A stretch of 64,000 nt of DNA. Origin: GCA-2708415 sp964353185 (GTDB lineage Bacteria; Pseudomonadota; Alphaproteobacteria; Micavibrionales; Micavibrionaceae). The position numbers and the translations under genes were made by a program. Under the pieces are notes generated by a model. That model was not told the origin of the DNA, ran no database searches, and saw only the letters and a list, made by a program, of their open reading frames with translations. Each line of letters opens with the position of its first letter. The first letter of the stretch is position 1. Shown in pieces: positions 23,777-32,934 of this stretch. Location of the stretch: NCBI GenBank assembly GCA_964353185.1, contig CAYGUV010000005.1, positions 48,734-112,733 of the forward strand. Reading direction: 5' to 3'.

Positions 23777-24633
23777 GTGACGTAAAAATGATTGATGAAG
23801 ACCTAATGAATAAGATAGCCGCAGAAATGCAGCCTGAGGAAGAAGAGGTTGATATTGACGCAGAAGTGGTAAATGAAGAAGAAGCGCAAGTTGAACCAAC
23901 GTCAGAAGAAACGCAAGAGCCTATTGAAAATGCCGATGAGGCAGATATGCTGCGCATGCTTGAGGCAATTTTATTCGCATCAGCTGAGCCAATCTCCCCG
24001 CAGGCTATGTTGGAGCGTTTACCAAAAGGGGCGGATTTGAATGTGTTGCTGCCGCAGCTACAAAAAATATATGCTGGACGTGGTGTTGAATTAATCGAAC
24101 TAGGCGGGCAGTGGGCTTTTCGAACTGCTAAGGATGTAGCCGAAGCGCTTACAATTCAAAAAGAAGTATCAAAGAAATTATCAAAGGCAGCGTTAGAAAC
24201 ACTTTCTATTGTTGCGTATCACCAACCAATTACACGCGCCGAAATTGAAAATATTCGCGGTGTTGCCACGCATAAAGGCACGCTGGATATTTTGATGGAG
24301 CTTGGGTGGGTGAAGCCCGGCCGCCGCCGTGAAACACCTGGGCGCCCGCTTACTTGGGTTACTACAAATGGATTTTTAGATCACTTTCAACTCGAAAGTG
24401 TTGTCGACTTACCTGGTTTGGATGAGTTAAAAGCCTCTGGCTTATTGGATCGTCGCGCTGCGATTGATACGATACCAACATCAGATGATTTATTCGACAG
24501 CCCTGATTTAGATGCGGAAGAAGAGCTGGATAAAGAAATACTAGAACGTCAAGACGAAGACGCGTATGATGAGCAAAGCTATAAAGAAATGAAATCGCGC
24601 GCGACGCAAGAACAAGAAAATGAGGAAGAATAG
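23773..24633 (+). CDS. scpB: segregation and condensation protein B
   Basis: ScpB is the third condensin subunit, a tandem winged-helix protein that binds the middle of ScpA. The core runs from about residue 55 (LRMLEAILFASAEPIS) through ALETLSIVAYHQPITRAEIENIRGV and WVKPGRRRETPGRPLTWVTT. The N-terminal 50 residues and the C-terminal 50 are strongly acidic and outside the family core. The total of 286 residues is long for ScpB. It overlaps scpA by ATGA and is followed two bases later by tatA. Confidence 0.93.
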   Translation: MSDVKMIDEDLMNKIAAEMQPEEEEVDIDAEVVNEEEAQVEPTSEETQEPIENADEADMLRMLEAILFASAEPISPQAMLERLPKGADLNVLLPQLQKIYAGRGVELIELGGQWAFRTAKDVAEALTIQKEVSKKLSKAALETLSIVAYHQPITRAEIENIRGVATHKGTLDILMELGWVKPGRRRETPGRPLTWVTTNGFLDHFQLESVVDLPGLDELKASGLLDRRAAIDTIPTSDDLFDSPDLDAEEELDKEILERQDEDAYDEQSYKEMKSRATQEQENEEE

Positions 24634-24635
24634 AT

Positions 24636-24824
24636 ATGAGTATAGGTATTTGGCAGATTTTAATCGTAGTTGTTCTGGTCTTTTTGTTGTTTGGTGCAGG
24701 ACGTCTGCCCCGTGTGATGGAAGACATCGCAAAGGGCATAAAATCCTTTAAAAAAGGAATATCCGAAGATGATACCACGCCCGAGGCAACTAAAATCTCC
24801 GATAAAACAAAAGAAAAAGAGTAA
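24636..24824 (+). CDS. tatA: twin-arginine translocase subunit TatA
   Basis: TatA forms the protein-conducting part of the Tat pathway. The 62-residue product has the usual short membrane helix (IWQILIVVVLVFLLFGAGRLP), the FGAGRLP hinge and an amphipathic helix (MEDIAKGIKSFKKG), then a charged tail. The gene follows scpB by two bases, with tatB six bases later, so all are one operon. The subfamily (A versus E) cannot be told, but a separate tatB exists. Confidence 0.95.
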   Translation: MSIGIWQILIVVVLVFLLFGAGRLPRVMEDIAKGIKSFKKGISEDDTTPEATKISDKTKEKE

Positions 24825-24830
24825 CGCGTT

Positions 24831-25136
24831 GTGCTCGATTTTGGATGGGCAGAACTTCTAGTACTGGTTGCCGTGGCGGTATTCGTCATTGGCCCAAAAG
24901 ACATACCCAATATTATGTATGGCCTTGGCCGTCTGGTACGCCGCGTGCAATACATCAAATATGCCATCTCTCAACAATTTGACGACATCATGAATACCAG
25001 TGATATTGAAGAATTACGCAAAGGGGTCAATTTTGAACATCGTGATCAGTCAGATGTAAATCATGAAATGAAAGAAGATGAAGAGTTAGAAGAGCCATCA
25101 AAAGATTCTAGTAAAGAGGTGAAAAAAGATGACTGA
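24831..25136 (+). CDS. tatB: twin-arginine translocase subunit TatB
   Basis: TatB, with TatC, recognises twin-arginine signal peptides. The product is 101 residues from a GTG start: it has MLDFGWAELLVLVAVAVFVIGPKDIP at the N-terminus with the glutamate in the membrane helix, the GPKDIP hinge, and an amphipathic helix followed by an acidic tail. The length is on the short side. Its last eight bases overlap tatC. Possible Tat substrates in this window include the 605-residue GGDEF-like protein. Confidence 0.9.
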   Translation: MLDFGWAELLVLVAVAVFVIGPKDIPNIMYGLGRLVRRVQYIKYAISQQFDDIMNTSDIEELRKGVNFEHRDQSDVNHEMKEDEELEEPSKDSSKEVKKDD

Positions 25137-25917
25137 GACCTCTGAAGCCAAACTTCCCTTAACGGGGCATCTTATTGAATTGCGTAAGCGTTTGATTTGG
25201 ATATTTTTGGCCATGGCGGTTGGCACAGGTGTTTGTTTTATCTTTGTCGAACAAATTTATAGTTTTTTGGTTGAACCCCTTGCGCAAGCCATGAGTAATG
25301 GTGGCACGCAACGCCTTATTTATACGGGCCTAACCGAAGGATTTTTTACCTACCTTAAAGTTGCTTTTTTCGCAGGCGCGTTTTTAACATTTCCCGTTTT
25401 ACTGGCGCAGTTATGGATGTTTATTGCACCCGGCCTTTATAAGATGGAGAAAAAAGCATTTTTACCATTTTTAATTGCAACGCCAATTTTATTTTTCGCG
25501 GGCGGGGCGGTTGTGTATTACGGCGTTATTCCGATGGCGTGGAATTTCTTTTTAAGCTTCCAAAGCAATGGCGCGGAAACCGCTTTGCCGATTGAGCTGG
25601 AAGCGCGCATGAGCGAATATCTCGACCTTATCATGACGCTTATTTTTGCGTTTGGATTGTGTTTTCAATTGCCTGTTTTATTAACGTTGATGGGGAAGGC
25701 GGGATTAATCTCTTCTAAAACGTTGAAGCAGAAACGTAAATATGCAGTTATTAGCACGTTCGCTGTGGCGGCTTTCCTCACGCCGCCTGATGTGATCTCC
25801 CAAATTGGGTTGGCTATTCCCATTATTGGCTTATATGAAATTTCAATATTGCTCGTAGCTTATTTTGAGAAACAGCGCGCAAAAGAAAAAGAGGGCAATG
25901 ATGCCAACCCTGCCTAA
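25129..25917 (+). CDS. tatC: twin-arginine translocase subunit TatC
   Basis: TatC is the six-helix core of the Tat receptor. Family marks are LTGHLIELRKRLIW near the N-terminus, the FxxYLKVAFFAG stretch and the conserved glutamate-containing loops between helices. The length of 262 residues is normal. The gene overlaps the tatB end and the zapE start (25901), so translation is coupled across tatB-tatC-zapE. In many Alphaproteobacteria serS follows tatC; here zapE does. Confidence 0.95.
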   Translation: MTETSEAKLPLTGHLIELRKRLIWIFLAMAVGTGVCFIFVEQIYSFLVEPLAQAMSNGGTQRLIYTGLTEGFFTYLKVAFFAGAFLTFPVLLAQLWMFIAPGLYKMEKKAFLPFLIATPILFFAGGAVVYYGVIPMAWNFFLSFQSNGAETALPIELEARMSEYLDLIMTLIFAFGLCFQLPVLLTLMGKAGLISSKTLKQKRKYAVISTFAVAAFLTPPDVISQIGLAIPIIGLYEISILLVAYFEKQRAKEKEGNDANPA

Positions 25918-26977
25918 AGCGTATAACAAGTTAATCCGTGATAATGGTTTTGAGCCTGATGCTACACAACAAAGCGCTATTGTTGTTTTGGAAGAATTAC
26001 GATTAAAACTGAGCCTCAAAAAAACACTATGGTCTTTTTTTCAGAAAGAAAATATTAAAGGTGCTTATCTTTACGGGGGTGTTGGCCGTGGTAAATCGAT
26101 GGTCATGGATTTATTTTATTCAAAATTGCCGGTACATTTAAAAAAGCGGCGTGTCCATTTCCATGAATTTATGATTGAAACCCATGATTGGATGCATAAA
26201 AACCGTGGACAAGGGGTTGATGATTTATTGATCCGTTATAGCGAACACGTGCGCAGCCAAACGCGCGTGCTATGCTTTGATGAATTTCATGTGACTGATG
26301 TTGCGGATGCGATGATTTTAAAGCGTCTTTTTACCGCATTGATTGAAAAAAATATCATAATTATCGCGACCAGTAATTGGGCACCAGAAGATCTTTATGA
26401 AGGGGGGTTGCAACGTGATCTGTTTTTGCCCTTTATCAATGTTTTGCAAGAAAATCTAAATATTATTAAGCTAGATGGTGGGCAAGATTATCGTAGCGTC
26501 TCTGACCCTCATCAGCATGTTTATTATTTCCACCCGCGTGATGATAAAACAAAAGAAAAAGTAGATAGGCTTTTTGCTGAGCTTTCAGATAATGCGAATG
26601 TGAAAGTAAGGAAAATTAACGTCAAAGGGCGCAATGTTCATGTTATGGCGGCGGGGGATATTGCCCGTTTTACTTTTGCTGACTTATGCGAAAAACCTTT
26701 GGGCGCAGAAGATTATATTAAAATTGCCAAACAATTTGATACGGTTTTTGTTGAAAATATTCCCGTACTTACACCTGAAATGCGCAATGAAGCAAAGCGC
26801 TTTATCCTTCTGATTGATGCATTGTATGAGGCAAAATGCCAGGTTGTTCTATCAGCAGAAAAAGATATTTATCAAATATATTCAGGCCGCGATCATGCGT
26901 TTGAATTTGACCGCACCATAAGCCGCCTGATGGAAATGCAATCAGCGGCATATCATGATAATAGGCAGAAAAAATAA
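25901..26977 (+). CDS. zapE: cell division protein ZapE / AFG1-like ATPase
   Basis: ZapE is a P-loop ATPase linked to Z-ring constriction under low oxygen, and a relative of mitochondrial AFG1. Of two adjacent ATGs I use the second, 25901, which has a GAGGG ribosome site at good distance. Walker A GGVGRGKS is at residues 59-66, and the Walker B-like LCFDEFHVTDVADAMIL follows. The usual length is about 360 residues and this fits. The gene overlaps tatC and its stop shares a base with the next start. In relatives it precedes mdh; here two genes lie between. Confidence 0.9.
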   Translation: MPTLPKAYNKLIRDNGFEPDATQQSAIVVLEELRLKLSLKKTLWSFFQKENIKGAYLYGGVGRGKSMVMDLFYSKLPVHLKKRRVHFHEFMIETHDWMHKNRGQGVDDLLIRYSEHVRSQTRVLCFDEFHVTDVADAMILKRLFTALIEKNIIIIATSNWAPEDLYEGGLQRDLFLPFINVLQENLNIIKLDGGQDYRSVSDPHQHVYYFHPRDDKTKEKVDRLFAELSDNANVKVRKINVKGRNVHVMAAGDIARFTFADLCEKPLGAEDYIKIAKQFDTVFVENIPVLTPEMRNEAKRFILLIDALYEAKCQVVLSAEKDIYQIYSGRDHAFEFDRTISRLMEMQSAAYHDNRQKK

Positions 26978-28245
26978 TGTCTATCTTTGACAAGATAAAA
27001 GATTTGGTTGTTACCAATAATTCTGAAGTTGCGTATGATCGGGCAAAACAAATTGCGACCACGGGGTCTGTAAAAAAACGCTTAAACCTAGCCAAAGATT
27101 CAAAAACCAATAGAGAGATATTATTTTATCTTGCCGAAAATGACCCAAGTGCAAAGGTGCGAACCGCCGTTGCCAAAAATTCGGCGACCCCTTATCACGC
27201 ACATAAGGCACTGTCTAAAGATAGCAATAAGGATGTTCGTTTTGCATTGGCAGAGCGCCTTGTGACGTTGCTCCCCGATATTAGTATGGATAAACAAAGT
27301 CGCCTTTATGCCTATACTGTTCAGGCATTGGGAAATTTGGCATTGGATGAAGTGCTTAAAATTCGGCGTGCCTTAACCGCAACTTTAAAAGACCATGCCT
27401 ATGCACCGCCCGCGGTGGCGATGCAACTGGCAAAGGATATTGAGCGTGAAGTGTCCGAACCTATCTTGCGCTTATGTACGGTTATTAAAGATAAAGATTT
27501 AGCCGCAATTTTGGCATCCCATCCCGCAGAATGGGCGGCCGAAGCCGTTGCACAACGATCGAAAGTTTCGGCAATTTTGTCTTTGGCTGTGGTCAAAAAA
27601 GGACAAAGTAAAGCAGGCGCCTTATTGCTTCGTAACAAAGGGGCGGAGATTGATGAGACCGTTTTGAACGAAGTAATCGAACGCGCAAAAGATTTTCCCG
27701 AATGGCATGAGCCACTTGTAACCCAACATGTTTTACCCGCGGAAATGGCTGTTCGTCTTTCTCGTTTTGTGGATGCCAGCATTCGCAAAATGCTTCTTGA
27801 AAATGGTCAATATGATGCAGAAACAATTGAAATTGTATCGGACGCCACAAAAAGGCGTATGGCCTTACAAGGTGCGGCGGCAAGCCAGAATGACAATCCA
27901 CAGACCATTAAACAAAAAGTGCATGAATTACATGCGGCCAATCAATTGAATGAAACAATACTTTCCGACCATCTGGCTATTCAGGATAAGGAGTTCATTA
28001 TCGTGGCATTATCTTTCATGGTGAATGCCAAGATTGAAAATATTCGCAAAGCGTTCACCTATAAAAAGCCAAAGCTTATCTGCGCGCTTTGTTGGAAGGC
28101 CGGATTGTCGATGCGCTTTGCTCTACGCTTGCAACAGGAAATGGCGAATATTCAAAGCAAGGCGCTTATCTATGCCAAAGATGGGTCCGACTACCCCATG
28201 ACGCCAGAGGAGATGGACTGGCAATTAGAATTTATTGGGGTATAA
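26977..28245 (+). CDS. DUF2336 domain-containing protein
   Basis: The 422-residue protein is built of helical HEAT-like repeats (VRTAVAKNSATP, VRFALAERLVTL, IRRALTATLKDH and others), the pattern of the alphaproteobacterial DUF2336 family. Function of the family is not established; some members are implicated in regulation of surface behaviour. There is no signal peptide and no catalytic motif. The start codon overlaps the zapE stop, so it belongs to that operon. Its C-terminus ends just before the lipoprotein gene with a nine-base gap. Confidence 0.8.
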   Translation: MSIFDKIKDLVVTNNSEVAYDRAKQIATTGSVKKRLNLAKDSKTNREILFYLAENDPSAKVRTAVAKNSATPYHAHKALSKDSNKDVRFALAERLVTLLPDISMDKQSRLYAYTVQALGNLALDEVLKIRRALTATLKDHAYAPPAVAMQLAKDIEREVSEPILRLCTVIKDKDLAAILASHPAEWAAEAVAQRSKVSAILSLAVVKKGQSKAGALLLRNKGAEIDETVLNEVIERAKDFPEWHEPLVTQHVLPAEMAVRLSRFVDASIRKMLLENGQYDAETIEIVSDATKRRMALQGAAASQNDNPQTIKQKVHELHAANQLNETILSDHLAIQDKEFIIVALSFMVNAKIENIRKAFTYKKPKLICALCWKAGLSMRFALRLQQEMANIQSKALIYAKDGSDYPMTPEEMDWQLEFIGV

Positions 28246-28253
28246 TATTTGTA

Positions 28254-28751
28254 ATGAATACGACTCGTGCATTTTCACTTTTATCTTTAATAATTTTAAC
28301 ATCGTGCGCCGCGCCGCCGCCACGTGCAGATTTGGTATTGGTTGAAAAATCACGCAATAAAATGTACTTGATCGATGATGGTGAAGTGCTCAAAGAATAT
28401 AATATATCACTGGGGCGAAACCCGATAGGGGACAAGGTGCAACGCGGCGATATGCGCACCCCCGAAGGACGTTATCTATTAGATTATAAAAATGATCAGA
28501 GTAAATTTTACCGCTCCCTTAATATTTCTTATCCGAATGATTACGATATTGCCGAGGCCACAGAGCGCGGCGTCGACCCAGGGGACGATATTGTCATACA
28601 TGGTCTGCCTAATGGTGTGCGCGATAGTGATATAAAGGGGGAGCTTTATCCCCTTAACTGGACCGAAGGATGTATTGCGGTTCGTAATCATGAAATGGAT
28701 GAAATCTGGCAACTGGTTGAACTGAACACGCCTATTGAAATCAGGCCTTAG
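28254..28751 (+). CDS. L,D-transpeptidase (YkuD) lipoprotein
   Basis: The start at 28254 gives a lipoprotein signal with lipobox LTSC (C18); the frame opening 55 codons earlier overlaps the DUF2336 gene and is not credible. The YkuD domain carries H116 in IHGLPNG and the nucleophile C140 in TEGCIAVRNHEMDEIW. Such enzymes form 3-3 cross-links in peptidoglycan or attach lipoproteins to it, and are insensitive to most penicillins. The protein has 165 residues with no extra binding domain. It ends the zapE-DUF2336 operon, just before mdh. Confidence 0.88.
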   Translation: MNTTRAFSLLSLIILTSCAAPPPRADLVLVEKSRNKMYLIDDGEVLKEYNISLGRNPIGDKVQRGDMRTPEGRYLLDYKNDQSKFYRSLNISYPNDYDIAEATERGVDPGDDIVIHGLPNGVRDSDIKGELYPLNWTEGCIAVRNHEMDEIWQLVELNTPIEIRP

Positions 28752-28803
28752 GCTCTGTATCTTAAATATCGAATATAATTGAAATCTCAAGGAGACATAT
28801 AAA

Positions 28804-29763
28804 ATGGCACGCGCAAAAATTGGACTTATCGGAGCAGGAATGATTGGCGGGACGCTCGCTCATTTGGCTGGATTAAAAGAGCTTGGCGATGTTGCGCTGG
28901 TGGATATTGCCGAAGGCGTGCCGCAAGGTAAAGGATTAGACCTTGCAGAATCTGCCCCTGTTGAAGGGTTTGATTGTAACTACATGGGCAGTAATGATTA
29001 CGACGTCATCGAAGGCGCCGATGTTGTTATTGTGACCGCAGGTGTGCCCCGCAAACCAGGGATGAGCCGCGATGATTTGATTGGCATCAACACAAACATT
29101 ATCCGCAGCGTTGGGGAACAAATCAAAAAATATGCCCCCGATGCATTCGTCATTGTGATTACAAACCCATTGGATGTAATGGTTGAAGTCATGCAGCGCG
29201 TCACCGGATTTGCTGATAACAAGGTCGTGGGCATGGCGGGAGTTTTAGATTCCGCGCGTTTTCGTTATTTCTTGGCGGATGAATTTGGTGTCTCTGTTGA
29301 AGATGTCAGTGCGTTTGTTTTAGGTGGTCATGGCGACACAATGGTTCCATTGACACGCTATTCCACAATTGCGGGTATCCCACTTCCTGATTGTGTTGAG
29401 ATGGGGTGGACGACCCAAGATAAGATTGATGCGATTGTGGATCGCACACGAAAAGGTGGCGGTGAAATTGTTGCCCTTTTAAAAACAGGGTCTGCCTATT
29501 ACGCGCCAGCGTCTGCGGCAATTTCCATGGCGGAAAGTTATATCAAAGATAAAAAACGTGTCCTTCCTTGCGCGGCCAAGTTAAATGGTGAGTATGGAAT
29601 TAAAGGTCTTTATATCGGTGTGCCCGTTGTGATTGGTAAAGATGGCGTTGAGAAAATTATCGATATTAAATTAAACCCGGACGAGCAGGAAATGTTTGAT
29701 AGCTCTGTTCAGGCGGTGAAGGATTTGATTGAAGCGATGGAAAGCTTGGACAAGGCGGCATAA
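28804..29763 (+). CDS. mdh: malate dehydrogenase (NAD, LDH-like type)
   Basis: This enzyme oxidises malate to oxaloacetate in the TCA cycle. The Rossmann motif GAGMIGGTLAHL is at residues 10-21, VPRKPGMSRDDL carries the mobile-loop arginines, and GGHGDTMVPL holds the catalytic His. It is of the alphaproteobacterial type (319 residues), closer to lactate dehydrogenase than to the E. coli enzyme. AAGGAGA is the ribosome site. It usually leads the mdh-sucCDAB operon; here a parS-like site and two minus-strand orphans separate it from sucC. Confidence 0.96.
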   Translation: MARAKIGLIGAGMIGGTLAHLAGLKELGDVALVDIAEGVPQGKGLDLAESAPVEGFDCNYMGSNDYDVIEGADVVIVTAGVPRKPGMSRDDLIGINTNIIRSVGEQIKKYAPDAFVIVITNPLDVMVEVMQRVTGFADNKVVGMAGVLDSARFRYFLADEFGVSVEDVSAFVLGGHGDTMVPLTRYSTIAGIPLPDCVEMGWTTQDKIDAIVDRTRKGGGEIVALLKTGSAYYAPASAAISMAESYIKDKKRVLPCAAKLNGEYGIKGLYIGVPVVIGKDGVEKIIDIKLNPDEQEMFDSSVQAVKDLIEAMESLDKAA

Positions 29764-29783
29764 TTTTTTTTGCAACCTTAAGT

Positions 29784-29799
29784 TGTTTCACGTGAAACA
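29784..29799. other. parS-like centromere site
   Basis: The 16 bases TGTTTCACGTGAAACA are the consensus parS element bound by ParB. The palindrome extends by one more pair (29783-29800) and lies in the spacer between mdh and the next convergent gene. I found no second copy in the window. parS sites usually lie within the origin-proximal part of the chromosome. Confidence 0.75.
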
Positions 29800-29822
29800 A
29801 TTATGAAAAAAATAAATTAATT

Positions 29823-29854
29823 CAAGGGCTTAACGGCCCTTGATTGCTTTTTAT
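29823..29854. terminator. terminator in the mdh / orphan-gene convergent gap
   Basis: The stem CAAGGGC/GCCCTTG (29823-29829 and 29836-29842) with a six-base loop is followed on the plus strand by ATTGCTTTTT, and on the minus strand by an AT-rich run. It could serve both mdh and the convergent gene at 29886. Confidence 0.6.
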
Positions 29855-29885
29855 CTCTTATGAAAAATTATATTGGACGTTTAAT

Positions 29886-30671
29886 TTAAAAGAATACTGG
29901 TTTTGGTTCGGGCGCAGGAGGCGTCCGTGTTTCTAGCGCTGTGGCGGATGTAACTGGTGTCACTTCGCGGTATGTCCAGACGGGCACTGTTTTACCACTA
30001 GCGGTTTGGGCAAATTGCTGCTCCAAAGCTGTTAAGTATAGGGTGTTCGCCGCGACTTGAAGGGCATCTGTAGGACTATCTAATTTGGCCAAGCCAGCTT
30101 TGGTGAATAGATCACTTTCAAATGCTTCAAAACTCAGAACATTTATAGGGTTAAGAGATCTTACCCGATCAACAGCCGTCTTTTCATCTGGTGCCAAAAC
30201 TGTTTGAAAAGTACCCGTTAAAAGGCCTTGCGCTTTGTTACGTGTGTATTCCGCTTTGATCTTAAGATAATCGGCCGTTGCAGGGGATACATATGTCGGC
30301 TCGCTCGCCAGTACAAATTTGCTAGACATTGTATCTGGTAATTTTGCGGGAAGGGGCGCGTCAGCTGAATTTAAATAAACTTCTGTTAATTTAAAGTCGT
30401 TATTGTCCCCAAATAAACGTTCGTTCAAAATTGATGTTTGGTTGCTTAATATAATAGCCACCCCTGATGCGCCAGATAGTATTGAGCTAAAGACAGAATT
30501 CACTTTTTTAGGAGTGTATTTTAAAATTCGACCCAAGGCAGATACGCCATCCTTGGATAATTTTTCCCATGTGTGATGCAGTCTTTTTTGAAAAAATAGA
30601 TCAGACGCTTCCTTAGAGGCAAGGTATGCTTCTCTTTTTATATCAGAAAGTGATCTAAATGCATTGTTCAT
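29886..30671 (-). CDS. hypothetical protein, 261 residues
   Basis: I do not recognise this gene. The product starts with charged helices, has a modest hydrophobic stretch near residues 60-75 (SSILSGASGVAIILS), an Ala/Thr/Leu-rich middle and a Pro-rich C-terminal tail (TPPAPEPKPVFF). It has no cysteine and no enzyme motif. With the next gene it forms a minus-strand pair inserted between mdh and sucC, which break an otherwise conserved TCA operon, and sits next to the parS-like site. Confidence 0.55.
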   Translation of the reverse strand: MNNAFRSLSDIKREAYLASKEASDLFFQKRLHHTWEKLSKDGVSALGRILKYTPKKVNSVFSSILSGASGVAIILSNQTSILNERLFGDNNDFKLTEVYLNSADAPLPAKLPDTMSSKFVLASEPTYVSPATADYLKIKAEYTRNKAQGLLTGTFQTVLAPDEKTAVDRVRSLNPINVLSFEAFESDLFTKAGLAKLDSPTDALQVAANTLYLTALEQQFAQTASGKTVPVWTYREVTPVTSATALETRTPPAPEPKPVFF

Positions 30672-30744
30672 ATAAGTTTTAATTTATATGAAAACGCCTA
30701 AAAGTCAAGATTTTTAGCAAAATGGATGGGGTAACAGGTGTGTA

Positions 30745-31458
30745 TTATAATGAGAGGCCAGGCGCTGCTATTTGTTGTGTTGGAGCAGCGGGGGCAGTAG
30801 GTGGGAGGAGGTCTTGGGCATTTTCAACATCGATGCCGCCGCCCGTGACACGGCCCGCAATATGATTTGGCAATTCTGCATGAATAATTTCTGCATAATC
30901 ATCTCTACTTAAAGGTTCGCCCGTTGGGTTTTTAATGCCGCGCTCCTCAGCCATTTGTTTGAGCGCGTCTGGCACGACTTCGGTTTCGCCAGACATGTAT
31001 TTTTCCATGGCCACTTCTTCTTCGGTGAGGCCTGTTGAATTTTGTTTAGATTTGTCTTCCAATTCCATCTTTCTTTCAAGGGTCACAGTCTTACCATTTT
31101 CTTGTAAAAATCCGTCTTTAGAAACTTTGATGAATGTGGATGAGAGTGTTGCGTTCGCTTGTGCTAAAGCGTTCGAAGCGTCAGCAGATGCGGATGCTTG
31201 GCGGGCTGTGTTCTTAGCCGCTAATTCTGCGGCTTGATTGTTTTTTCTTCCAGCGCCCACAGAATGCGCGCCTTTTCCATTCCAGCCTTGAAGGCCTTCA
31301 TTATATTCTTTTATTTTAAGATCAGCTTCTGTTGGGGCATTTGGGTCGCGCCCAATGTCGTCAGCATTTAAACCAAACTCCATGACCTTTCGCATGTGCG
31401 CAGGAATGACTTCTTGCGCAGTATTTGGATCAAGGCCTGTATGTTTCATATCTGACAT
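30745..31458 (-). CDS. hypothetical protein, 237 residues
   Basis: This unrecognised, hydrophilic protein is likely disordered in part: an Ala/Asn/Ser-rich stretch at about 75-105 (ADASNALAQANATLSS), acidic patches, no cysteine, and a Pro/Ala-rich C-terminus (PPTAPAAPTQQIAAPG). The start may be 31458 or the Met three codons later. It has no signal peptide. It shares orientation, position and Pro/Ala tail style with the 261-residue neighbour 73 bases downstream, so the two may form one accessory unit. Confidence 0.55.
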   Translation of the reverse strand: MSDMKHTGLDPNTAQEVIPAHMRKVMEFGLNADDIGRDPNAPTEADLKIKEYNEGLQGWNGKGAHSVGAGRKNNQAAELAAKNTARQASASADASNALAQANATLSSTFIKVSKDGFLQENGKTVTLERKMELEDKSKQNSTGLTEEEVAMEKYMSGETEVVPDALKQMAEERGIKNPTGEPLSRDDYAEIIHAELPNHIAGRVTGGGIDVENAQDLLPPTAPAAPTQQIAAPGLSL

Positions 31459-31690
31459 ACATATATTGTATCAAACTCAGGCATTAAAATGCAAAAAGTG
31501 ATGATTATATAAATCATTTAAAAACAATGGTTTAAGTAGAATTGAAAAGAAAATCATTAGGTTTTTCTTAAGGTTATGGTGATTTATACCGATAATGGGG
31601 GCTTATTAGGTTTAAAGGGTAGAAAGGCATTTCACGCTATGCTAATAATTTTACCATTAAAGAATCATAAAAAACGGATGTTACAACCAG

Positions 31691-32896
31691 ATGAATATTC
31701 ATGAATACCAAGCCAAAGAGCTTTTAAAAAAATACAATGTTGCCGTACCAGATGGTATTGCCGCGATGAGCGTAGAAGAAGCAGTGAAAGCTGCTGAAGC
31801 TCTGCCAGGGCCACTTTATGTTGTGAAATCACAAATTCACGCAGGGGGACGCGGGGCAGGCCATTTTAAAAACAACCCAGAAGGCAAAGGCGGTGTGCGT
31901 CTTTGTAAAACAATGGATGATGTGCGCGAAGCCGCCACAGCCATGATGGGCCAAGTTTTGGTAACAAAACAAACCGGTGAAGAAGGTAAAGAAGTACAGC
32001 GCCTTTATGTAACCGATGGTGTTGATATTGATAAAGAATATTATTGTTCTGTTGTGCTTGACCGTGTGACATCACAAGTGACCTTCATGGTATCAACCGA
32101 AGGTGGTATGGATATTGAAGAAGTGGCAGAAAACCACCCTGAAAAAATTCATAACCTTCATATTGATATTGAAGAAGGTTTAACCGAGGCGGCTGCCAAA
32201 GAATTGGGTGCGAAGCTTGAATTAACGGGCGCAGCGTTAGAAGGATCTGTTCCTTTCTTCCAAAACTTGTACAAAGCATATGTTGAGTTAGACGCAGAAG
32301 CGATTGAAATTAACCCGATGATTGTCACGGATAAAAACGAAGTCATGGCGCTTGATGCGAAAATGACATTTGATGAAAATGCCTTATTCCGCCAGCCAGC
32401 AATTGCGGAGATGCGCGATGAATCAGAAGAAGATGAAAATGAACGCGAAGCTAAGAACTGGGAACTTTCTTATGTTTCTATGGATGGTAACATTGGCTGT
32501 ATGGTGAATGGTGCCGGTCTTGCCATGGCGACAATGGACATCATTAAATATTGTGGGGGAGAGCCTGCAAACTTTTTGGATGTTGGGGGCGGTGCAACAG
32601 CAGAGCGCGTAACAGCAGCGTTTAAAATTATTTTATCAGACCCCAACGTAAAAGGTATTTTGGTGAATATTTTTGGCGGGATCATGAAATGTGATGTTAT
32701 TGCGCAAGGTGTTATTGCCGCGGCCAAAGAAGTTGATTTATCCGTACCATTGGTTGTGCGCCTTGCTGGGACCAATGTTGAAAAGGGTAAAGAGCTGATG
32801 GCGAATTCAGGTCTGCCGATTATCACAGCAGATGATTTAGGGGATGCAGCAACAAAAGTCGTTGCAGCCACAGAACAAGCACAAAAAGCAGCGTAG
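31691..32896 (+). CDS. sucC: succinyl-CoA synthetase, beta subunit
   Basis: The beta subunit of succinyl-CoA ligase (ADP- or GDP-forming) converts succinyl-CoA to succinate with substrate-level phosphorylation. The ATP-grasp fold is evident from MNIHEYQAKELLKKYNV to the DVGGGATAERV phosphate-binding loop. The length of 401 residues matches. The second subunit, sucD, is separated by a lipoprotein gene, which is unusual because sucC and sucD normally overlap. The 230-base leader upstream should hold the promoter of the operon. Confidence 0.95.
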   Translation: MNIHEYQAKELLKKYNVAVPDGIAAMSVEEAVKAAEALPGPLYVVKSQIHAGGRGAGHFKNNPEGKGGVRLCKTMDDVREAATAMMGQVLVTKQTGEEGKEVQRLYVTDGVDIDKEYYCSVVLDRVTSQVTFMVSTEGGMDIEEVAENHPEKIHNLHIDIEEGLTEAAAKELGAKLELTGAALEGSVPFFQNLYKAYVELDAEAIEINPMIVTDKNEVMALDAKMTFDENALFRQPAIAEMRDESEEDENEREAKNWELSYVSMDGNIGCMVNGAGLAMATMDIIKYCGGEPANFLDVGGGATAERVTAAFKIILSDPNVKGILVNIFGGIMKCDVIAQGVIAAAKEVDLSVPLVVRLAGTNVEKGKELMANSGLPIITADDLGDAATKVVAATEQAQKAA

Positions 32897-32934
32897 TCGC
32901 GCCGTTTAAATAATATTCATTAAGGAGAGAAAAA

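Noticed and set aside
28089..28253. N-terminal extension of the L,D-transpeptidase
   Set aside because: It overlaps the DUF2336 gene by more than 150 bases and would place the lipobox inside the protein. The ATG at 28254 gives a classic lipoprotein.
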